Below, piece by piece: positions 47,973 through 57,270 of a DNA stretch of 64,000 nucleotides. The DNA is taken from NCBI RefSeq assembly GCF_050262165.1, contig NZ_CP189844.1; one strand, written 5' to 3'. This DNA comes from Parvimonas sp015257355 (GTDB lineage Bacteria; Bacillota; Clostridia; Tissierellales; Peptoniphilaceae). The translations under genes were made by a program, and so were the position numbers. Numbering within the stretch: position 1 is the stretch's first letter; every line of letters begins with the position of its first letter. Below the pieces are notes generated by a model, which did not search any database, was not told where the DNA came from, and saw only the letters and a list, made by a program, of their open reading frames with translations.

Positions 47973-49781
47973 CTATTTTTCATCATATTTTAATACTGCT
48001 AAGAAGGCTTGTTGAGGTACTTCTACGCTACCAATTTGTTGCATCTTCTTCTTACCTTCTTTTTGTTTTTCAAGTAATTTTCTCTTTCTTGAGATATCTC
48101 CACCATAACATTTTGCAAGTACGTCTTTTCTCAAAGCTCTAACTGTTTCTCTAGCAATAACTTTTGATCCAATTGACGCTTGAATAGGTACTGCAAATTG
48201 ATGTCTTGGAATTTCATCTTTTAGTCTTTCAACAATATTTCTTGCCCTATCATAAGACTTTTCACGATGGACAATTATTGAGAATGCATCAACTAAATCA
48301 CCATTAATTAAAATATCTAGTTTTGCTAAATCAGAACGTTGATATCCTTTTAATTCATAATCAAGAGAAGCATATCCCTTTGTTTTTGATTTTAATGCAT
48401 CAAAAAAGTCATAAATAACTTCATTTAATGGCAAAATATATCTTAAACTAACTCTATGTTGGTCCAGATATTCCATATTTTCAAAAATACCTCTTTTATT
48501 TTGACATAAATCCATTATTGTTCCAACATAATCTTTTGGAGTCATAATATTTGCCTCAACAATAGGTTCTTCCATATATTCTATTTCTGTTTCTTTTGGT
48601 AAATTACTTGGATTTTGAATTTCAAGAATTTCTCCTGTTTTCTTTGCAACTTTATAAATTACAGATGGAGCAGTAGTTATTATATTTAAGTCAAATTCTC
48701 TATCAAGTCTTTCTTGGATAATTTCCATATGCAATAATCCTAAGAATCCACATCTAAATCCAAAGCCTAAAGCAACAGAGCTTTCAGGTTCAAAAGATAA
48801 TGAAGCGTCATTTACTTGAAGTTTTTCTAATGCTTCTCTAACACTGTTAAAATCTTCACCTTCAGCTGGATAAATTCCACAATAAACCATTGGAACAACT
48901 TTTTTATATCCTGGTAATGCTGAGTCAGTCATATTTTCGTAATCAGTAATTGTATCCCCAACTCTTGCATCTTTTACATTTTTAATACTAGCTACAACAT
49001 AGCCTACATCTCCAGCTTTTAATTCTCCAGTTTGAACATTTCCAGATGCTGTATATCCTACTTCTGTTACTTCAAATTTACCCTTAGTTGCCATCATATA
49101 GATTGTCATGCCTTCTTTTAATGTTCCTTCTACTACACGAACATAAGACACAACACCTTTATATGAATCATAATATGAATCAAAAATTAGAGCTTTAAGT
49201 GGAGCATTTTCATCTCCAGTAGGTGCCGGAACATTATTTACAATATCTTCTAAAACATCTTCAATATTAAGTCCCTCTTTTGCAGAAACTAATGGTATTC
49301 CATCTGTATCAAATCCTGTTATATCTTCTATTTCTTCCTTTACTTCATCAATTCTAGCTGATGGTAAATCTATTTTATTTATAACCGGTAAAATTTCTAA
49401 ATCTTGTTCTAAAGCTAAATATACATTTCCTAAAGTTTGTGCCTCAACACCTTGAGTAGCATCTACTACTAGAATTGCCCCTTCACAAGCTGCTAAACTT
49501 CTGGAAACTTCATAAGTAAAGTCAACATGTCCTGGTGTGTCTATAAGATTTAAAACATAAGTTTCTCCATTTTTAGCTTTATAGAAAAGTTTAACAGCTT
49601 TTAGTTTTATAGTAATTCCTCTTTCTCTTTCAAGATCCATACTATCTAAAACCTGTTCTTCCATTTCTCTTTTGCTCATCATTCCTGTTTTTTCTATTAA
49701 TCTATCCGCAAGTGTAGATTTTCCATGATCTATATGTGCAATTATGGAAAAGTTTCTAATATTTTTTTGATCTATCTTCAT
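47973..49781 (-). CDS. lepA: Elongation factor 4 (LepA)
   Basis: 602 residues, the standard length. GTPase motifs AHIDHGKST (G1), RGITIKLK (G2), DTPGHVDF (G3), NKIDLP (G4) and SAKEG (G5). The LepA-specific C-terminal end with ARETVRALRKDVLAKCYGGD is complete. LepA back-translocates or remodels stalled ribosomes, or helps 30S biogenesis. Three bases separate it from lepB. Confidence 0.98.
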   Translation of the reverse strand: MKIDQKNIRNFSIIAHIDHGKSTLADRLIEKTGMMSKREMEEQVLDSMDLERERGITIKLKAVKLFYKAKNGETYVLNLIDTPGHVDFTYEVSRSLAACEGAILVVDATQGVEAQTLGNVYLALEQDLEILPVINKIDLPSARIDEVKEEIEDITGFDTDGIPLVSAKEGLNIEDVLEDIVNNVPAPTGDENAPLKALIFDSYYDSYKGVVSYVRVVEGTLKEGMTIYMMATKGKFEVTEVGYTASGNVQTGELKAGDVGYVVASIKNVKDARVGDTITDYENMTDSALPGYKKVVPMVYCGIYPAEGEDFNSVREALEKLQVNDASLSFEPESSVALGFGFRCGFLGLLHMEIIQERLDREFDLNIITTAPSVIYKVAKKTGEILEIQNPSNLPKETEIEYMEEPIVEANIMTPKDYVGTIMDLCQNKRGIFENMEYLDQHRVSLRYILPLNEVIYDFFDALKSKTKGYASLDYELKGYQRSDLAKLDILINGDLVDAFSIIVHREKSYDRARNIVERLKDEIPRHQFAVPIQASIGSKVIARETVRALRKDVLAKCYGGDISRKRKLLEKQKEGKKKMQQIGSVEVPQQAFLAVLKYDEK

Positions 49782-49784
49782 AAA

Positions 49785-50357
49785 TTACTTTAGCCCTCCT
49801 AAATTATTAAAAGGATAATATCTAAATATAATTTTACCAACAATATCAGATCTTGAAATAACACCTAAATCTCTACTATCTCTACTATTTGATCTATTAT
49901 CCCCCAAAACGAAAACATATCCTTTTGGAACTTCCCATTTTGTAGTTTCACTATGTGGTGTAGTAACTTCTGTACTAACATAATCTTCTTCCAATTTTTT
50001 TCCGTTTAAATAAACTCTATCATTTATTAGTTCAACTGTATCACCTTCAACAGCTATAACTCTTTTTAGATAATATTTTTTAGATTCTGGAACATAAAAA
50101 TCAATAACATCTCCACGAGTAATATTTTTTTTCATAAAAAACAATTTATTAACCATAAGTCTATCCCCATGATTTACTGTTGGATTCATACTTCTTCCAT
50201 CTACTATTGTACTTGTTACACCAAATGTTTTTATTCCAAAACTAATTAAAAGTGCAAGAATAATAATTTTTGCATAGTCAAAAAAAGTTTTTACAAAACT
50301 ATTATCTTTTTTATCTTTTAACTCTTTTTTTTCTTCATAAAATCTATCTTCTATCAT
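49785..50357 (-). CDS. lepB: Signal peptidase I
   Basis: 190 residues from ATG 50355-50357, which has GGAGG five bases upstream; a TTG 12 bases earlier lies within the ribosome site. One N-terminal membrane helix (YAKIIILALLISFGIKTF), catalytic Ser56 in DGRSMNPTV and Lys98 in YYLKRVIAVEGD, plus the GDNRSNSRDSRDLG box. It cleaves signal peptides of exported proteins on the outer face of the membrane. Confidence 0.95.
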   Translation of the reverse strand: MIEDRFYEEKKELKDKKDNSFVKTFFDYAKIIILALLISFGIKTFGVTSTIVDGRSMNPTVNHGDRLMVNKLFFMKKNITRGDVIDFYVPESKKYYLKRVIAVEGDTVELINDRVYLNGKKLEEDYVSTEVTTPHSETTKWEVPKGYVFVLGDNRSNSRDSRDLGVISRSDIVGKIIFRYYPFNNLGGLK

Positions 50358-50383
50358 AACTTCCTCCAAAATAAGTTATATTT

Positions 50384-50920
50384 TTAATGTTTATCTACTA
50401 AATATTTACAATACAAAACATATCCAAATCCACCAAAAAATATAACTAGAAATGGACTAATTTTAAAATAGCTAACTAATATTAAAACAACTAACCCAAT
50501 TACATAATGAAATGCTTTTAGTTGTGTCTTCTTACCAAGAATTACTACTGCTGAAGCTAAAACTGCAACTAAAGCAGGTTTAACAGCAATAAAGAATTTA
50601 TTAACATAGTAATTTGTACTCATATCTTTAAAAAATATTGCAATTAAAAGTATTGATAAAAAAGCTGGTAAAATAGAACATATTAAGCAAACTATTGCTC
50701 CTTTTATACCTTTTATTTTATATCCAACAATAATACTAATATTGCAACCTAAAACTCCCGGTACACTTTGTGCTATACCAAGTGCATCTAGAAATTCTTC
50801 TTGAGTCATATATTGTTTTTTTTCTACAATTTCTTTATTTATAACCGGTATCATCGCTGCTCCCCCACCTACAGTTAGAGTGCTTATCCATAAAAATGTC
50901 TTAAATAATTGAAATAACAT
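50384..50920 (-). CDS. Chromate-transporter-family protein, half 2
   Basis: 178 residues, a single CHR domain with five to six helices. The N-terminal GGGAAMIPVINKEIVEKK and the SVPGVLGCNISIIVGYK segments are the CHR signature. It follows the other half by 9 bases. Such short paired CHR proteins act together as one transporter. Substrate here (chromate or another oxyanion) is not known. Confidence 0.87.
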   Translation of the reverse strand: MLFQLFKTFLWISTLTVGGGAAMIPVINKEIVEKKQYMTQEEFLDALGIAQSVPGVLGCNISIIVGYKIKGIKGAIVCLICSILPAFLSILLIAIFFKDMSTNYYVNKFFIAVKPALVAVLASAVVILGKKTQLKAFHYVIGLVVLILVSYFKISPFLVIFFGGFGYVLYCKYLVDKH

Positions 50921-50929
50921 TGTTGCCTC

Positions 50930-51451
50930 CTAAATAATCCACATTCCAATAAATCCAGTTACAAAAATAGCAATTATTGGATGTAAATTTTTAAAAGTTG
51001 TTAAATAAAAAATAATTCCAAATACAATAAATGAATAAATTGAATAAAAGTCCGAATCTATTACTGAAATACAACTTGATGCAATTAAGCCAAGTACAAC
51101 AGGTCTAATTCCAACAAAGAAATTTTTTATATGTTTATTATCACTAAACTTTTTCATAAATATTACAATCAAAGTTATTAAAATAAAACTTGGTAGAATT
51201 ACTGCTAATGTAGCAATAATAGATCCTATAACACCATTACCAACAGTATAACCAACAAATGTAGCAAGATTTATAGCTATTGGTCCAGGTGTTACTTGTG
51301 AAATTGTTACAAAATTTATAAAGTCAGACATTTTTATCCAACCATATTTATCTACAACAAGAGATATAATCAACGGAATCATAGCATATCCGCCACCAAA
51401 ATTATATGCTCCTATAAATAGGAAAACCAAAAATAAGCTAATTAAAATCAT
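50930..51451 (-). CDS. Chromate-transporter-family protein, half 1
   Basis: 173 residues, a single CHR domain. GGGYAMIPLIISLVVDK and QVTPGPIAINLATFVGY mark it, with five or six helices. GAGGAG ribosome site. It begins one base after the prmC stop. The pair sits between prmC and lepB, an unusual place for a transporter. Confidence 0.87.
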   Translation of the reverse strand: MILISLFLVFLFIGAYNFGGGYAMIPLIISLVVDKYGWIKMSDFINFVTISQVTPGPIAINLATFVGYTVGNGVIGSIIATLAVILPSFILITLIVIFMKKFSDNKHIKNFFVGIRPVVLGLIASSCISVIDSDFYSIYSFIVFGIIFYLTTFKNLHPIIAIFVTGFIGMWII

Positions 51452-51452
51452 T

Positions 51453-52253
51453 TTATCTCCTCTTAGCTATTATAATTCTATCAAAACCTGCAAAATCTTT
51501 CTCTTGAATCAAAATTTCAAATCCATTATCAATCAATAAATTAGAAATATCTTCCATTTGATTGTATCCAATTTCAAAAGCCAATATACCTTTATCAGAT
51601 AAATAGTTTAAAGAATTAGTTATTATTTCTCTATAAAAAAATAATCCATCTTTTCCTCCATATAAAGCATTTTGAGGTTCAAATGATAGCTCTTTTTCTA
51701 ATGTTTTCATATCAACTTCATCTATATAAGGTGGATTTGAAACAATTATATCAAAATTATTATCATTAACATTTGAAAAAATATCACTTCTAAAAAATTC
51801 AACATTTTTTAATCCTAATTTATCTTTATTTTTTTTTGATAAAATTAGTGCATCTTCACTTATGTCTATTCCATAAATATAAGAATTTACAAGATTATCA
51901 GCTAAAGCAAGACTAATAGCTCCACTTCCACAACCAATATCTAAAATTTTATCCTTTTTACAATCTATTTTTAAAATTTCATCAACTAAAATTTCTGTTT
52001 CAAATCTAGGAATCAAAGCTGATTCGTCTACATATAATTCTAATCCATAGAATTCCCATTTCCCAAAAATATACTGTAACGGATAATTTTGCTTTCTCTT
52101 TTCGATTATTTCTAAAAACTTATCATATATTTCATCAATACAAAAATTTAAATCAGCTTTTAATTCAACCAATTTTCTTTCAGTTAAAAATTCTAAAATT
52201 AGCCAATTCTCATTTGTATCTCCATGTTTTTTAATTAAATCTTTTATATTCAT
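51453..52253 (-). CDS. prmC: Peptide chain release factor N5-glutamine methyltransferase
   Basis: 266 residues. SAM site LDIGCGSGAISLALA, the catalytic NPPY in IIVSNPPYID, and the N-terminal helical domain with NYPLQYIFGKWEFYG. It methylates the GGQ glutamine of release factors RF1/RF2 using SAM. prfA, its usual neighbour, is not in the window. AGGAG ribosome site. Confidence 0.95.
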   Translation of the reverse strand: MNIKDLIKKHGDTNENWLILEFLTERKLVELKADLNFCIDEIYDKFLEIIEKRKQNYPLQYIFGKWEFYGLELYVDESALIPRFETEILVDEILKIDCKKDKILDIGCGSGAISLALADNLVNSYIYGIDISEDALILSKKNKDKLGLKNVEFFRSDIFSNVNDNNFDIIVSNPPYIDEVDMKTLEKELSFEPQNALYGGKDGLFFYREIITNSLNYLSDKGILAFEIGYNQMEDISNLLIDNGFEILIQEKDFAGFDRIIIAKRR

Positions 52254-52267
52254 ATAAAACTCCTAAT

Positions 52268-52759
52268 CTAAGAGATTTTTGAATATAAATCATAGACAAA
52301 ATTATAAAAATCATCTGAAACTGTTACATAAAAAGTATACTCATTATATTTTAAAGTAGCTGTTTTATCTTCAGCAGATAATGATATTGTAAAAATATTA
52401 TTATTGCTCTCAAAATTTATTGTTATGTCTATTGTTCCCATAGTAAGATTCGAATTAGATACAAATTTTGTAAAATCTACTTTTGCAATAACATCTTCCA
52501 TTAATTTTTTATCTTCAATTATATATTTCTTATCGTTATCAGCTTTTGTAATAACTATTTTATTTAACTCTTGAGAAGATAAGTACTTCTTTTCGATTTT
52601 TAAGACATCATTATTATTTGCATCAGTAACAATATAATATTTTTCTCTTTCTTTTCTTAATCTTGCTCTTTCTACACTAGATTGATAAAAAATTGTTCCT
52701 AATCCTAAAAATTCGATGACTAATACTATAATAACTATAGGTCTAATATTTTTTTTCAT
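52268..52759 (-). CDS. Membrane-anchored protein of unknown function
   Basis: 163 residues. One N-terminal helix (PIVIIVLVIEFLGLGTIFY), a short basic linker, then an outside domain of about 120 residues (YIIEDKKLMEDVIAKVDFTKF, IDITINFESNNNIFTISL, YNEYTFYVTV). AGGGAGAG ribosome site. I do not recognise a family. The plan, helix then beta-rich domain with a K-Y-Y/F-Y pattern, is like the protein at 30875-31354; distant relation is possible but not proven. Confidence 0.65.
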   Translation of the reverse strand: MKKNIRPIVIIVLVIEFLGLGTIFYQSSVERARLRKEREKYYIVTDANNNDVLKIEKKYLSSQELNKIVITKADNDKKYIIEDKKLMEDVIAKVDFTKFVSNSNLTMGTIDITINFESNNNIFTISLSAEDKTATLKYNEYTFYVTVSDDFYNFVYDLYSKIS

Positions 52760-52894
52760 AAAGCTCTCCCTAATATAATGATAACAACAAATTATAATCT
52801 TATTAATCCATTATTATTTTATCATAATTTGAAAAAAAAATAAATTAAAAATAAGCAATAATAAGCTAAATATTCATATTTTTTAGAATAATAT

Positions 52895-52924
52895 AAAAAA
52901 AGAGGTGAATTTTCATTCACCTCT
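52895..52924 (-). terminator. Terminator after nrdR
   Basis: A 10-bp perfect stem AGAGGTGAAT/ATTCACCTCT with a TTTC loop (52901-52924), then TTTTTTATAT on the minus strand. The stem overlaps the nrdR stop. This ends the dcw-type operon. Confidence 0.87.
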
Positions 52925-53369
52925 AAAATTCTTTTTGTAAATATTCCAAAAATGCTTTTTTATCTTTGAAGTCTTTATATACAGCAGCAAAACGAACATA
53001 AGAAACTTCATCAAGTGATTTTAAATATTTTAAAACCAATTCTCCAATCTGAGTAGATTTAATTTCATTTTTATAATTTTGTCTAATATCCATCTCAATA
53101 CTATCTATAACAGATTCTATCTCTTTGTCTTCAATATTTCTTTTTTCACAGCATTTTTTTATACCAGCAAAAACTTTATTTCTTGAGAAGATTTGTCTTG
53201 AGCCGTCTTTCTTTAATACAAAAATTACAAACTCAGGCATTTTTTCATAAGTTGTAAATTTATAATTACATTTTTCACAAACTCTTCTTCTCTTTACATA
53301 AGTTTTATCATGAGAATTTCTAGAATCTAAAACTCTAGTAGTTTCTGCTCCACAGTTAGGACATTTCAT
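52923..53369 (-). CDS. nrdR: Transcriptional repressor NrdR
   Basis: 148 residues. N-terminal zinc ribbon CPNCG...RRRVCEKC and the ATP-cone domain (VLKKDGSRQIFSRNKVFAGIKKCC). NrdR binds NrdR boxes before ribonucleotide-reductase genes and represses them when dATP is high. It starts by a one-base TAATG overlap with ftsZ, so they are coupled. Confidence 0.96.
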   Translation of the reverse strand: MKCPNCGAETTRVLDSRNSHDKTYVKRRRVCEKCNYKFTTYEKMPEFVIFVLKKDGSRQIFSRNKVFAGIKKCCEKRNIEDKEIESVIDSIEMDIRQNYKNEIKSTQIGELVLKYLKSLDEVSYVRFAAVYKDFKDKKAFLEYLQKEF

Positions 53370-54424
53370 TATCTTAAGAAACTTGGAATGTCTAAATCTA
53401 ATCCGTCATCTTTTTTATCTAATACAGATTTTTTTTCAACGCCAGATGATCTTCTAATTCCACCTGATACAAGAGGATCAAATCCAGTTGCAATAACAGT
53501 AATCTTAATATCATCTCCTAATGATTCGTCAACACCTGTACCAAAGATTACATTAGCATCTCCATCAATAGCTTCTCTAATTAATTCAGCAGCTTCATGC
53601 GCTTCGAAAAGACCAACATTTGCAGCTGTAACATTAAGAAGAACAGCTCTAGCTCCATCAATAGAAGTTTCAAGTAAAGGACTATTAATAGCCATTTTTG
53701 CAGCTTCAATGGCTCTGTTTTCTCCACTTGCTCTACCGATACCCATATGAGCAACACCCTTATCTTCCATTACTGATTTAACATCTGCAAAGTCTAAATT
53801 AATTATACTTGGAACAGCTATTAAATCTGAAATACCTTGAATACCATTCATTAAAACTTCATCAGCCATAGCGAATGCTTCTAACATTGTAGTTCTCTTT
53901 TCAGCAATTTGAATTAATTTATCGTTTGGAATTGTAATTAAAGTATCAACTTTTTCTTTAAGAGCTTCAATACCTTGTTCAGCTTGGATTGCTCTTTTTC
54001 TTCCTTCAAAAGTAAATGGTTTAGTAACTACACCAACAGTTAAAATTCCCATTTCTTTTGCAATTCCTGCAACAACTGGAGCAGCACCTGTACCTGTTCC
54101 ACCGCCCATACCAGCAGTAACAAATACCATATCTGTTCCTTCAAGAGATTTCATTATTTCTTCTTTACTTTCTTCTGCAGCTTTTTCTCCAACTGATGGA
54201 TTAGCTCCAGCTCCAAGTCCTCTTGTTAATTTTTCTCCAATTTGGATTTTTGTTTCTATATCAATAGAATTTAAAATTTGTCTATCAGTATTTACTGCTA
54301 CGAAATCAACACCTCTTAATCCAGATTGTTTCATTCTTGAGATAGCGTTATTTCCGCCTCCACCGATACCAAATACTTTAATCTTTGCTAAATCATTTCC
54401 ATAAACTTCCATTTCAAATGCCAT
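53369..54424 (-). CDS. ftsZ: Cell division protein FtsZ
   Basis: 351 residues. GTP-binding tubulin signature GGGTGTGAAP, the T7-type loop NLDFADVKSVM, and the C-terminal peptide DIPSFLR that binds FtsA/SepF/ZipA-type partners. The linker before it is short (about 35 residues). GTP-driven Z-ring polymer at mid-cell. AGGAGG ribosome site; TATAAT in the 80-base gap upstream may mark an extra promoter. Confidence 0.98.
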   Translation of the reverse strand: MAFEMEVYGNDLAKIKVFGIGGGGNNAISRMKQSGLRGVDFVAVNTDRQILNSIDIETKIQIGEKLTRGLGAGANPSVGEKAAEESKEEIMKSLEGTDMVFVTAGMGGGTGTGAAPVVAGIAKEMGILTVGVVTKPFTFEGRKRAIQAEQGIEALKEKVDTLITIPNDKLIQIAEKRTTMLEAFAMADEVLMNGIQGISDLIAVPSIINLDFADVKSVMEDKGVAHMGIGRASGENRAIEAAKMAINSPLLETSIDGARAVLLNVTAANVGLFEAHEAAELIREAIDGDANVIFGTGVDESLGDDIKITVIATGFDPLVSGGIRRSSGVEKKSVLDKKDDGLDLDIPSFLR

Positions 54425-54504
54425 TATAATTTCCTCCTATGTTATTTATACTTAATTATTTAGATAACCATTGTTATTATACTAAATTTTCAAACAAAAT
54501 TCTA

Positions 54505-56154
54505 CTATTTTTTAACGATTATTGGATTATCTCCAACATTTAATATAATTTCTTTTGCATTAATTCCTTCTAATTGTATCTTTTTAATTAAAATTCCAAT
54601 TATTTGAGTTTTCTTTGCATAATCTTTTAAATCTCCAAATGTAACTTTGAAAGAATTTTTGAATTCTAAAACAATTTCTGAATCATTTGTAAAATCTATA
54701 CTAACAATATCAAAGTAATATTCCTTTGTTATTATATCAAGTAAGAATTTAACTTTATCCTCATCATTAGAGAAGTTTTCTCCTACTTTTAATCCAGTTC
54801 CAGAAATACCTTTCAACTGAATTCCAGAAGCTTTAGAATTATCAGTTGCAACTTCTTTAACTTTTCCGTAGTTATCTATTGTTGTCAATCCACTAGCAGT
54901 ATTGATATATGCACTTACATAATTTTCTTTAACTTCTATTTCTAGAATATTAGGAAAATTCTTCTTAACATTTACGCTTTCAATATTTGAAAGTTCTTTT
55001 AAGTTTTTCTTAATTTTACTTGTTGAAACTAAAAATATATTATCTCCAATATTTACTCCACTTTTAGAAATTAAAATTTCTTTTTCGTTTGCTACATTTC
55101 CAACAACATTTATATAATCTATTTTAAATAAATCATGAGTTAAACCAAAATAAACTGATATTGCAAAACATGCTAATAAAAATACTAATAAGAATTTACA
55201 GAATAATCTAAACCCTCTTCTTTTTTTCTTTTTATTACCTTTCTTGTCTATATAATATTCATCTTCTTCATCTTCATCTTCTTCATCAAAAGAAAACTCA
55301 TCTGTAGTATCCTTCAAATCTTCATAATAATCTGGTTTTTGATTTACATTTACAAAAGCTTGTGTCATTGTAGTATCAACTTCATCTAAGCTTCCAAAAT
55401 CGTCATCATCTTCTTCAACTAATTCATTATTTTCGATTATTTCTTGATTTTTTTCAAATAAAGAATCATAATTTCCTTCATTACTTGATAATTCATTATT
55501 TGCAATACTATATTTGTTAAATATTGAATCTTCTTCATTATTATCTACAACAGGTATTTCAGAATTTTCAACTCCATCTTCAAACTTATCTTCAGGTTGA
55601 ACCTTAATTTGTTGAGTTTCTTCTAAAATATTTTCTTCTTGTATATTATTAGATTGAAAATTATCATTTTGAACTTCTTCTGCTTGTTTATCTACTTGAT
55701 TTTCAACATTTGGAACAATATCTTCTTCTGATTCTAAACTTCCAAAATCATCATCGTCATCTTCATCTAATACTTCTTCATATTCTTCTTTAGATTCAAA
55801 TTCTTTGCTTTCACTAATATCCTTAAGAGTTTCTTCTTCCTTTTCATTTACTATTTCAACTTCATTTTCTTCTTTAGCATCAATTTCGTTAGGAATTTCT
55901 TGAAAAACTTCATCTTCTAAAATTTCTGCAGATGTTAATACCTCATCTTTTGTTTCTTCAGAAGAAGCATTTTCTTTCTCGTAATTTTTCTTATCAAAAT
56001 CTACACTTTCAAAATCTTCAAAGAATGATTCGTCAATAGTATAACTCTTAGATTTCAAATTATCATATTCATAAAATTCATCATGCTCTGAACTAACTTC
56101 ATCAGATCTCTTTTTTACAAATATTTTTGGCTTTTTTCCGTTATTACCAGACAT
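54505..56154 (-). CDS. ftsQ: Cell division protein FtsQ/DivIB with a long acidic N-terminal domain
   Basis: 549 residues, about twice the usual length. Residues 1-310 are a very acidic, low-complexity cytoplasmic tail, with the motif DDDDFGSL twice (near 130-142 and 248-260). A basic stretch (KKGNKKKKRRGFR) leads into one membrane helix (FLLVFLLACFAISVYFGL). Then come a POTRA domain (FKIDYINVVGNVANEKEIL) and the FtsQ/DivIB beta domain. It holds FtsL and FtsB in the divisome outside the membrane. Confidence 0.93.
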   Translation of the reverse strand: MSGNNGKKPKIFVKKRSDEVSSEHDEFYEYDNLKSKSYTIDESFFEDFESVDFDKKNYEKENASSEETKDEVLTSAEILEDEVFQEIPNEIDAKEENEVEIVNEKEEETLKDISESKEFESKEEYEEVLDEDDDDDFGSLESEEDIVPNVENQVDKQAEEVQNDNFQSNNIQEENILEETQQIKVQPEDKFEDGVENSEIPVVDNNEEDSIFNKYSIANNELSSNEGNYDSLFEKNQEIIENNELVEEDDDDFGSLDEVDTTMTQAFVNVNQKPDYYEDLKDTTDEFSFDEEDEDEEDEYYIDKKGNKKKKRRGFRLFCKFLLVFLLACFAISVYFGLTHDLFKIDYINVVGNVANEKEILISKSGVNIGDNIFLVSTSKIKKNLKELSNIESVNVKKNFPNILEIEVKENYVSAYINTASGLTTIDNYGKVKEVATDNSKASGIQLKGISGTGLKVGENFSNDEDKVKFLLDIITKEYYFDIVSIDFTNDSEIVLEFKNSFKVTFGDLKDYAKKTQIIGILIKKIQLEGINAKEIILNVGDNPIIVKK

Positions 56155-56156
56155 CC

Positions 56157-57269
56157 TTATCTCCTCCCTTTAAATTTATCATAAAAAATTGAAACAAAAT
56201 CGCTTACTGCATTTGGTGTTGCAAATTTCTTTGCGTTTTCTTTCATTTGTTCAAGTTTATTATTATCAAAAACTATTTTTTCTATATTTTCCCATAATAA
56301 ATCTGAATTCAAATCTTTTTCAAGAATTAGCTCAGAAGCTCCTATATCTTTATAGGCTCTAGCATTATATTCTTGATGATTTTCAGTAGTATAAGCTTTC
56401 GGTATTAATATACTAGCCAATCCAATTTTTGAAATCTCAGCTAGTGTTATTGCTCCAGAACTTGTTATTACTAAGTCTGAAGCTCCGTATGCTTTATCCA
56501 TTTCTATCATATAAGGTAAGATTCTTACATTCTTACCAATTTTAATTTCTCTTTTATTTACTTCTTCTATGAATTTATCATAATTTTTTTTACCAGTAAC
56601 ATGAATTAAAGATATTTTTTCATTACTATTAAATTTATCTAGAAGTCCTATTACAGCTTTATTTAATTCTTCACTACCATTGCTTCCTCCAAAAGAAAAT
56701 ATATTTTTGGTATTTTTATCAAGTCCAAAAAACTCTAATGAACTCTCTCTATCCAATACTTCAAATCTATTTCTTATCGGATTGCCTGTTACAACACATT
56801 TTTCGTTATTTTTAAAGAATTTAATAGATTCCTTAAATGTAACAGCCATAGCGTCAACATATTTTGATAATATTCTATTTGTAATTCCAGGGTAGCTATT
56901 TTGTTCGTGGAATATTGTATAAATTCCAAGTTTGTGTGCTTTATATAAAACTGGTCCTGTTACAAATCCTCCAGTACCAATAACTACATCTGGTTTGAAT
57001 TCTTTTAATATTTTCTTTGCTTGAGACAGTCCTTTTAACAATACAAATGCAGACTTAAAAAGTTTCAAATTGATTTTTCTAGGAAGTCCCATTACTTCTA
57101 TTGATTTATAGTCGATATTTAAGCTTGGAATCAATTCGCTTTCCATACTATTTTTCGAACCTATATATAAAATTTCTATACTTTCATCTCTTTTTTTTAA
57201 TTCTTCAATTATTGCAACGGCAGGATATATATGTCCTCCTGTACCTCCACCTGTTATTACAACTTTCAT
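56157..57269 (-). CDS. murG: UDP-GlcNAc:lipid I N-acetylglucosamine transferase MurG
   Basis: 370 residues from ATG 57267-57269, preceded by AGGGAG; a start 21 bases earlier overlaps ftsW. GGGTGGHIYPA glycine loop, HEQNSYPGITNR, SFGGSNGSEELN and SSGAITLAEISK are its marks. It makes lipid II from lipid I at the inner face of the membrane. Confidence 0.97.
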   Translation of the reverse strand: MKVVITGGGTGGHIYPAVAIIEELKKRDESIEILYIGSKNSMESELIPSLNIDYKSIEVMGLPRKINLKLFKSAFVLLKGLSQAKKILKEFKPDVVIGTGGFVTGPVLYKAHKLGIYTIFHEQNSYPGITNRILSKYVDAMAVTFKESIKFFKNNEKCVVTGNPIRNRFEVLDRESSLEFFGLDKNTKNIFSFGGSNGSEELNKAVIGLLDKFNSNEKISLIHVTGKKNYDKFIEEVNKREIKIGKNVRILPYMIEMDKAYGASDLVITSSGAITLAEISKIGLASILIPKAYTTENHQEYNARAYKDIGASELILEKDLNSDLLWENIEKIVFDNNKLEQMKENAKKFATPNAVSDFVSIFYDKFKGRR

Positions 57270-57270
57270 A

